Assembly: GCA_040876735.1 (NCBI GenBank)
Contig: JBBDPC010000026.1
Span: 1 to 35,284, forward strand
Reading direction: 5' to 3'
DNA length: 35,284 nucleotides
DNA from: Natronomicrosphaera sp040876735
GTDB lineage: Bacteria; Planctomycetota; Phycisphaerae; Phycisphaerales; Phycisphaeraceae
The position numbers and the translations under genes were made by a program. Under the pieces are notes generated by a model. The model had not been told where the DNA came from, did not search any database, and was given only the letters and a program-made list of their open reading frames with translations. Within the stretch, counting starts at the first letter, position 1, and the number at the start of each line of letters is the position of its first letter. Shown piece by piece: positions 30,589-35,284 of this stretch.

Positions 30589-32199
30589 TCACAACTTCAA
30601 ATCGCCCAACCCCATCCCCATACCGCCGCCGGAGCCCATGCCGCCTTTGAGGTCTTTGCGGGGCTGCCTGGGTTTCGCGGACTGGGCGTGTTTGGCCATG
30701 TCGGCGGGGCTGGCCTTTTCGGGCTCGGGCTTGTCGACCTGTTTGAGGGAGAGGCGGATCTTGCGGTTGTCTTCGCTGACGTCGAGCACGCGGAATTTGT
30801 TTGTGTCGCCGGGGTTGAGGACGTCCTCGACTTTGCCCACGCGGCGGTCGCTGAGTTCGGAGATGTGGACGAGGCCTTCGATGCCGGTCTCGAGCTCGAC
30901 GAACGCGCCGAACTCGGTGACACCGATGACCTTGCCTTCGACGATGGTGTTGGCGGCGTACTTGCGTTCCGCGCCCACCCACGGGTCGCCGGTGGCCTGC
31001 TTGAGGCTCAGCGACATGCGCTTCTTGGCGGGGTCGACACTCAGCACAGCCAGGCGAATCGTATCGCCCGCCTTGACGACCTCCTCGGGATTGTGGATGC
31101 GCTTCCAGCTCATCTCCGAGATCGGCAACAGGGCTTCGATGCCCGGCTCAACCTCGACGAACGCGCCGAAGCTGGCGGTGCGGATGACCTTGCCCTCGAC
31201 TTGGCTGCCCGCCTGGTAGCGGTTTTCGATGCCTTCCCACGGGTCGGGCTGGACCTGCTTGAGGCCGAGGCTGATGCGTTCTTTTTCCGGATCGATCTTG
31301 AGGACCTTGACCTGGACGGGCTGGCCGACCTTGACGACGTCGGCGGGCTTGTCGACGTGGGTGTAGCTGAGGTCGGAGACGTGCACGAGGCCGTCCACGC
31401 CGCCGATGTCGACGAACGCGCCGAAGTCGACGATGTTGGTGACCTTGCCGTCGAGCACCTGGCCGACTTCGAGGGTGGCCAGGGTTTTCTTCTTCTCGGC
31501 CTCGGCCCGCTTCTGGAGCAGGGCGCGGCGGCTGAGGACGACCTTCTTGGACTTGCGGTCGATCTCCTGCACCTGCGCTTCGAGCTTCTGGCCGACCATC
31601 GCTTCGAGGTCATCGACGTGGTGCAGGTCGATCTGACTGGCGGGCATGAAGGCGCGGATGGAGCCGACCATCTCCAGTTCGAGGCCGCCCTTATTGGTGG
31701 AGACGACCCGGCCTTCGACGAGGGCGCCGCGCTGGAGCTGGTCCCATGTGGAGCGGCTGATGGCGCCTTCGCGGGAGAGGTAGATCAGGCCTTGCGCTTC
31801 GTCCGTGCGGTCGACGACGAAGTCCATGATCGAGCCGATGCGGGGCGGGCGGTCGAACTGGGCGAGCGGGACGATGCCCTGCATCTTGCCCGCGTCGCCG
31901 GCGAGGCCGACGAAGACGTCTTCGCCGCGGATGGCGACGATGCGGCCACGCCGGATCTCGTGGTGGATCTCGGCGGGCTCGGCGGTAGCGTCGGGGGTGC
32001 CGGCGTCGGCGTCCGCGGGGGGCCCGGCCGGTGAGCCGGCCTCGGCCTCGGCCGCATTGGCCGCGGCGGCCTCGGCTTCGGAGGCGGCCATGAGGTCGTC
32101 CATGTTCTGGTCGCCCAGGGCGGCGTCGATCTCGGCCTGAAGCTCGTCGTCGAGCTGCGGCGTCTGTTTGTCCGGCTGCGAGGGGGTCGGCTCAGTCAT
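30589..32199 (-). CDS. rpsA: 30S ribosomal protein S1 (five S1 domains)
   Basis: This 536-residue protein has an acidic, Ala-rich N-terminal tail (1-78) and then five S1 RNA-binding domains at about 82-150, 160-228, 245-313, 330-398 and 415-485. Domain 3 has VTNIVDFGAFVDIGGVDGLVHVSDLS, domains 4 and 5 the matching DFGAFVE-like core and the SLGLKQ/SLSLKQ ends. The C-terminal tail is Gly/Met-rich (GGMGSGGGMGMGLG). S1 helps the small subunit bind mRNA, which matters here because many genes lack a Shine-Dalgarno site. Most S1 proteins have six domains; five, with long N- and C-tails, is a variant. Confidence 0.92.
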   Translation of the reverse strand: MTEPTPSQPDKQTPQLDDELQAEIDAALGDQNMDDLMAASEAEAAAANAAEAEAGSPAGPPADADAGTPDATAEPAEIHHEIRRGRIVAIRGEDVFVGLAGDAGKMQGIVPLAQFDRPPRIGSIMDFVVDRTDEAQGLIYLSREGAISRSTWDQLQRGALVEGRVVSTNKGGLELEMVGSIRAFMPASQIDLHHVDDLEAMVGQKLEAQVQEIDRKSKKVVLSRRALLQKRAEAEKKKTLATLEVGQVLDGKVTNIVDFGAFVDIGGVDGLVHVSDLSYTHVDKPADVVKVGQPVQVKVLKIDPEKERISLGLKQVQPDPWEGIENRYQAGSQVEGKVIRTASFGAFVEVEPGIEALLPISEMSWKRIHNPEEVVKAGDTIRLAVLSVDPAKKRMSLSLKQATGDPWVGAERKYAANTIVEGKVIGVTEFGAFVELETGIEGLVHISELSDRRVGKVEDVLNPGDTNKFRVLDVSEDNRKIRLSLKQVDKPEPEKASPADMAKHAQSAKPRQPRKDLKGGMGSGGGMGMGLGDLKL

Positions 32200-32343
32200 G
32201 GCTCATCAACACCAAACACGGCGTGTCCAGGCTCGATCAAAAAGTCGTCACGGGGGTGGCAAGCTTACTCGGCCGTGTTCCGGTTCGCCAGCGCCGCCCG
32301 TGGTTTGCTCACGCCAGCCGTTCACGCGACGGCCGGCCGGGTC

Positions 32344-32443
32344 ACTTGAGCTTTCAGCCTTAAGCTTCCAGCCGTCAGCCAGAAACGGCCCCAACATGCG
32401 ATTTCTCGCTGGCTGCTGGCTGAGAGCTGATTGCTCAAAAGCT
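32344..32443. repeat. Two heptamer tracts between the AKR-like gene and rpsA
   Basis: ACTTGAG, CTTTCAG, CCTTAAG, CTTCCAG, CCGTCAG (32344-32378) and GCTGGCT, GCTGGCT, GAGAGCT, GATTGCT (32408-32435) each keep a seven-base period. The second shares GATTGCT with the arrays at 3684 and 22234, and the two tracts are partly complementary (GCTGGCTG against the complement of CAGCCGTCAGCC). The rest of the 247-base gap shows no gene. Confidence 0.7.
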
Positions 32444-32446
32444 CGA

Positions 32447-33229
32447 TCATTCGTCGCCCACCGGCGGCCTGCCGCGCGGCAGGGGGGCGGGCTCGTCGTG
32501 CCGGGCACGATAGTCGTCCCACGCCGCCTCGGCCTGCCCGGCCGGCATCGGCGCCCACGGCTCGGGCAGCGGCCGGTCGAGCAAGGGCAGCACGCGCCCG
32601 GCCTCGGCAAGCGCAAATCGTAGCCCCGCTTCGTCCACCGGGCGCGGCGGGGGCGATTCCGGGGGCCCCGGGGGTTCCGGGGGCGGGGTCAGCGATATCG
32701 TCGCCATACCATATTCCGCCGCACGCGCCAGGGCACGCCAGCGCACCGTCTGGTCGGCCAGGCTGTAGGGCAGGCCCAGCAGTCGCACGGCCGTGTTCCC
32801 CGCCAGCCACTCCACCGCCAGCGGATCATGGCTGGCCAGCCCCAGGTGGTCGACCGCGCCGCGGTCGCGCAGGCCGAAGAGGGTTTGCAGCAGGCCGCCG
32901 CTTTTCAGTTCCGTCGGCTCGTCGACCCGGAGCATCAACGCTTCGACATGCGACCGGCCCAGCGCCGCCATGCGCTGCTCGATCTGCCCCGGCAGCCGAC
33001 GGGCGAAGCTCGGCTCGGCGACGATCAGCAGCACGGGCAGGCCAGCGACGTGCGGCGCGGCGGCTTCGAGCACCGCGTCGTCATCTTCGGGCATGACCAC
33101 CACCAGCGACGGATGCTCACGGACGTACCCGGCCTGCCGATCGTCGGCGAGCAGGGTGATGCGCCAGGCACAGGGGCCGACGACGAGGTCGGTGGGGGCG
33201 AGCGTGCGGGTGGGCCAGTGCGGTGACAT
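32447..33229 (-). CDS. Aldo/keto-reductase-like protein, probably not catalytic
   Basis: This 260-residue protein matches the aldo/keto reductase barrel only in its middle: RRLPGQIEQRMAALGRSHVEALMLRVDEP corresponds to the strand that reads LGxDyIDLyLxH in active enzymes. GLLQTLFGLRDRGAVDHLGLASHDP corresponds to the LxxLxxxGKIRxxGxSNH segment, and LLGLPYSLADQTVRWRALARAAEYGMATISLTPP to the segment that follows. The N-terminal Asp, Tyr and Lys of the catalytic set cannot be found, and a Pro-rich stretch (PPPEPPGPPESPPPRP) interrupts the C-terminus. It is likely a degenerate relative. No ribosome binding site is visible at ATG 33229. Confidence 0.65.
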   Translation of the reverse strand: MSPHWPTRTLAPTDLVVGPCAWRITLLADDRQAGYVREHPSLVVVMPEDDDAVLEAAAPHVAGLPVLLIVAEPSFARRLPGQIEQRMAALGRSHVEALMLRVDEPTELKSGGLLQTLFGLRDRGAVDHLGLASHDPLAVEWLAGNTAVRLLGLPYSLADQTVRWRALARAAEYGMATISLTPPPEPPGPPESPPPRPVDEAGLRFALAEAGRVLPLLDRPLPEPWAPMPAGQAEAAWDDYRARHDEPAPLPRGRPPVGDE

Positions 33230-33250
33230 GAGAGGTACGGTTGTGAGTTA

Positions 33251-33269
33251 GGTCCGCGAACCGCGGACC
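33251..33269. repeat. Perfect hairpin GGTCCGCG-AAC-CGCGGACC
   Basis: Eight-base perfect arms around AAC sit directly after the stop codon of the glycosylase gene (minus strand). No T tract follows, so it is probably a REP-like or stability element. Confidence 0.7.
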
Positions 33270-33875
33270 CTACGGCTTGCTCACGTGGGGGTTGCCTTTG
33301 AGATAGTAACGTAACGGCTTGTCGGCCCACGCGCCGGCATAGGCGACGCCGACGCGGGTGGTGGTGACGATCAACGCCCTAGCATACCGTCGATGGCGGG
33401 TTCGTTCGAGGAAAAGTCGCGAATCTTCGGTGAGATCGACGCCGTCGAGGGTGCGGGTGATCGCCAGGGCCTGGCAGAGCTTGCCGGGGCCGGAGCAGAG
33501 GTCGGTGTCGCGGCGGGCGGCGGCGGAGCGGTGGGCGTACATGGCGGGGAGGCCTTCGGTGGGTTCGAGGGCGCGGAGGAGCACGGCGACGGGGTGGCCG
33601 GGTGCGCCGGCGACGATGTTCATGCAGTGGTGCATGCCATAGGTGAAGTAGACGTAGGCGTGGCCGGCCTCGCCCCACATGGATTCGTTGCGGGCGGTGC
33701 GGCGTCCATTGGCGGTGTGGGCGGCGAGGTCGGGGACGCCGAGGTAGGCCTCGGTTTCGACGATCAGGCCGGCCAGTCGCGTGCCGTCGTCGAGCACGCG
33801 GACGAGGCGCTGGCCGAGCAGGGCAGTGGCGAGGTCGACGGCACTGCGGCGGAAGAAGGCGCGGGGGATGGACAT
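33270..33875 (-). CDS. DNA-3-methyladenine glycosylase (AAG/MPG family)
   Basis: This 201-residue base-excision enzyme contains the family blocks RAFFRRSAVDLATALLGQRLVR, IVETEAYLGVPDLAAHTANGRRTARNESMWGEAGHAYVYFTYGMHHCMNIVAG and CSGPGKLCQALAIT. Glu in VETEAY is the catalytic residue of the family, and Tyr in YFTYGMHHCMN intercalates. It removes alkylated purines from DNA. ATG 33875 is chosen because the open frame upstream translates the heptamer array (THLTSDIPHSPFP). That array abuts this ATG with no gap. Confidence 0.95.
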   Translation of the reverse strand: MSIPRAFFRRSAVDLATALLGQRLVRVLDDGTRLAGLIVETEAYLGVPDLAAHTANGRRTARNESMWGEAGHAYVYFTYGMHHCMNIVAGAPGHPVAVLLRALEPTEGLPAMYAHRSAAARRDTDLCSGPGKLCQALAITRTLDGVDLTEDSRLFLERTRHRRYARALIVTTTRVGVAYAGAWADKPLRYYLKGNPHVSKP

Positions 33876-33967
33876 GGGGAATGGGGAATGTGGAATGTCG
33901 GATGTCAGATGGGTGGCATTTGTGTCGGGAACATTCGACATTGTCCATCCGATATTCGACATGGATG
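33876..33967 (-). repeat. Heptamer array abutting the glycosylase start, with inverted copy
   Basis: On the coding strand the units are ATCTGAC, ATCCGAC, ATTCCAC, ATTCCCC and ATTCCCC (33910 down to 33876), and the last unit touches the ATG at 33875. Farther out, 33929-33967 carries a similar sequence in the opposite orientation (CATTCGACATTG, CGATATTCGACAT), so the region could fold. It also covers the end of rpiB. Confidence 0.85.
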
Positions 33968-33970
33968 GCC

Positions 33971-34420
33971 TCATCCCGACGCTTCCATGGCTTTGACCTT
34001 CTCCAGCCGGCGGGCGTGGCGGTCTTCGCCGGAAAAATTGGCGTTGATGAAGGCGCGGACGAGGTCGCGGGCGAGTTCGTCGCCGACGACGCGGGCGCCG
34101 AGGCAGAGGACGTTCATGTCATCGTGTTCGACGCCCTGGCGTGCGGAGTAGGCGTCGTGGCAGACGCCGGCCCGGACGCCGGTGAGCTTGTTGGCGGCGA
34201 CGCAGGCGCCGACGCCCGAGCCGCAGAGGAGGATGCCGCGGTCGGCCTGGCCGTGCTGGATGGCCTGGCCGAGGTAGCGGGCGAAATCGGGGTAGTCGTC
34301 GGCGGGGTCGAGCTGGTGGGCGCCGAGATCGAGCACCTCAAAGCCCTGCTGCTTGAGCAGTTCGGCGATGGGCTGTTTGAGGGCGAACCCGCCGTGGTCG
34401 CATGCGAGGGCGATTTTCAT
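33971..34420 (-). CDS. rpiB: Ribose-5-phosphate isomerase B (RpiB/LacAB family)
   Basis: This 149-residue protein has the RpiB signatures: ALACDHGGFALK at the N-terminus, YPDFA near 43, and GILLCGSGVGACVAANK with the active-site Cys in CGSG. HDAYSARQGVEHDDMNVLCLGARVVG completes the sugar-phosphate site. It interconverts ribose 5-phosphate and ribulose 5-phosphate in the pentose phosphate pathway; some relatives act on allose or galactose phosphates. The start is fixed by AGGAGG six bases before the ATG. It lies between the HIT gene and the glycosylase gene, all on the minus strand. Confidence 0.94.
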   Translation of the reverse strand: MKIALACDHGGFALKQPIAELLKQQGFEVLDLGAHQLDPADDYPDFARYLGQAIQHGQADRGILLCGSGVGACVAANKLTGVRAGVCHDAYSARQGVEHDDMNVLCLGARVVGDELARDLVRAFINANFSGEDRHARRLEKVKAMEASG

Positions 34421-34482
34421 TCAGAGCCTCCTGTGGGGGCGGGCATTATAGGGCAGTGAAGCGCGCTCCGCTGCGCTCGCGG

Positions 34483-35016
34483 CTAACCGATGCGTTGCAG
34501 CGCCTGTTTCAGATCGCGGTAGCTCTGGTGCAGGTCTTGCGGGATAACGCGGACGCCGGCGACGACGTGCATGAAGTTGACGTCGCCGTTCCAGCGGGGC
34601 ACGACATGCATGTGGGCATGGCCCGGCACGCCGGCGCCGGCACATCGGCCGAGGTTCATGCCGAGGTTGACGCCCTGAGGGTTGAGCGTGGTGGTCAGCA
34701 GGCGGTTGGCCAGCTCGGTCAGCTCGATCAGGCCCGTGCGTTGGTCGGCGGTCATGTCGCTGAGGTCGGGCAGGTGGTCGCGGGGAGCGACGAGCAGGTG
34801 GCCGTTGGTGTAGGGATAGCGGTTGAGCATGAGCAGGCCACGCTCGTCGCGCAGCAGGACGAGGCGCTCGACTAGTTCGTCGTCGCTGAGCGCGGCGTCG
34901 GCGGCGTCGCAGAGGAAGCAGCCGGCGTCGGTGGCGGCGGGTGTGGCAGTGCTCGCGTCGCCGAGGCCACGGATGTAGTCGATGCGCCAGGGCGCCCAGA
35001 GGTTTTCGTTGCGCAT
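34483..35016 (-). CDS. HIT-family protein, Ap4A phosphorylase-like
   Basis: This 177-residue protein begins MRNENLWAPWRIDYIRG, the start typical of diadenosine tetraphosphate phosphorylase-type HIT proteins. C33-x2-C36 is a possible zinc half-site. The histidine triad is HAHMH at 133-137 in PGHAHMHVVPRWNGD, with the earlier Asn-Gly-His (NGHLLV, 71-76) in place. It likely splits or hydrolyses dinucleoside polyphosphates. ATG 35016 is chosen; the open frame upstream to 35109 crosses a heptamer array. It appears to be monocistronic with its own upstream leader. Confidence 0.92.
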   Translation of the reverse strand: MRNENLWAPWRIDYIRGLGDASTATPAATDAGCFLCDAADAALSDDELVERLVLLRDERGLLMLNRYPYTNGHLLVAPRDHLPDLSDMTADQRTGLIELTELANRLLTTTLNPQGVNLGMNLGRCAGAGVPGHAHMHVVPRWNGDVNFMHVVAGVRVIPQDLHQSYRDLKQALQRIG

Positions 35017-35060
35017 GGTGTAAAGGGTAACGGGTGACGGGGCCGTTGACGATGGGCGAT
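35017..35060 (-). repeat. Heptamer array abutting the HIT gene start
   Basis: On the coding strand units ATCGCCC, ATCGTCA, ACGGCCC, CGTCACC, CGTTACC and CTTTACA run to within two bases of the ATG at 35016. The units are degenerate but keep a seven-base period. No ribosome binding site is present. Confidence 0.6.
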
Positions 35061-35107
35061 GCAGGAGAGGTTTGAGGAGATTGTGGGTTTCCAGTTGCAC
35101 GTTATCC

Positions 35108-35144
35108 AATAGCCCCGCGCTTTCCCGGGACGCGTGGGGCTATT
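35108..35144. repeat. Stable hairpin upstream of the HIT gene
   Basis: AATAGCCCC and GGGGCTATT are perfect nine-base arms, extended by GCG/CGC with one bulged T. There is a weak T-rich stretch on the plus side (TTTGCCTCGTTTG). It could be a leader structure of the minus-strand HIT gene or a terminator for a gene beyond the window. Confidence 0.6.
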
Positions 35145-35210
35145 TGCCTCGTTTGTCCTATGGAACGCAGGTTCTTCTAAATCCGGCACAGATGCAGGCG
35201 TCCTGGGAAG

Positions 35211-35231
35211 TTGGTTTTCGTCGAAAACCAA
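35211..35231. promoter_or_regulatory. Perfect 21-base palindrome, candidate operator or hairpin
   Basis: TTGGTTTTCG and CGAAAACCAA are perfect ten-base arms around one T. It is AT-rich relative to its surroundings and lies in the gap right of the HIT gene leader. A protein-binding site is likely given the near-zero loop; a terminator is less likely because no T tract follows. Confidence 0.5.
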
Positions 35232-35284
35232 TTTGGACCTTCCGGGTTTCGTGTGGGTGAGTGGTCGCTGAAAGGCGGGGCTCT

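Noticed and set aside
35072..35260. A 62-residue plus-strand frame at the right end
   Set aside because: It crosses both palindromes and a heptamer region and shows no coding character.
1..35284. tRNA or rRNA genes
   Set aside because: I looked for T-loop-like GGTTCGAATCC patterns and cloverleaf ends and found none. A tRNA scan would be decisive, but nothing in the gaps suggests one.

Overview
The window looks like a chromosomal segment of a high-GC planctomycete, most likely from the class Phycisphaerae. This placement is an inference. It rests on the BatA / VWA / DUF4175-like / coiled-coil / prenyltransferase-repeat operon, which is typical of the phylum, on weak or missing Shine-Dalgarno sites at many starts, on a zinc-ribbon membrane protein, and on an acidic S1 protein. 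I saw no rRNA, tRNA, CRISPR array, transposase or prophage gene.

Layout. Positions 117-11811 (+) form one operon of six genes: an exported protein, a BatA-type VWA membrane protein, a second VWA membrane protein with a glutamine-amidotransferase-like fold, a DUF4175-like membrane protein, an exported coiled-coil protein and an exported alpha/alpha-toroid protein. Together they would build a membrane-anchored periplasmic assembly of unknown function. The MoxR and DUF58 genes usual in such loci would lie left of the window. Positions 16177-11925 (-) hold a sugar-catabolism block: a ROK regulator with its own promoter and candidate operator, two TIM-barrel sugar isomerases/epimerases and a Gfo/Idh/MocA dehydrogenase. 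The last three overlap and end at a good terminator. Positions 16616-19249 (+) hold pdhA and pdhB, separated by a four-helix-bundle gene that looks inserted. Positions 22128-19285 (-) hold a zinc-ribbon membrane protein, a DUF1858 protein, a VanZ-like protein and prmC. Positions 22607-29237 (+) hold ftsH, an unknown membrane protein, a BaiN-like flavoprotein, pgsA and rhamnulokinase. Positions 35016-29289 (-) hold three small membrane proteins of lower GC, ribosomal protein S1, an aldo/keto-reductase-like protein, a 3-methyladenine glycosylase, rpiB and a HIT protein.

The strongest hidden signal is a dispersed family of seven-base tandem arrays. At least a dozen intergenic tracts repeat with a period of seven bases. 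In seven cases the array runs on the coding strand straight into a start codon (genes at 1355, 3833, 6597, 18194, and on the minus strand 22128, 33875, 35016), in the place of a ribosome binding site. Several arrays have an inverted copy nearby, and one inverted pair brackets the four-helix-bundle gene inside the pdh operon. Two loci, 18 kb apart, carry the same composite of a heptamer array plus a GC hairpin. These arrays, and their link with the four-helix-bundle gene, are the best candidate here for something undescribed.
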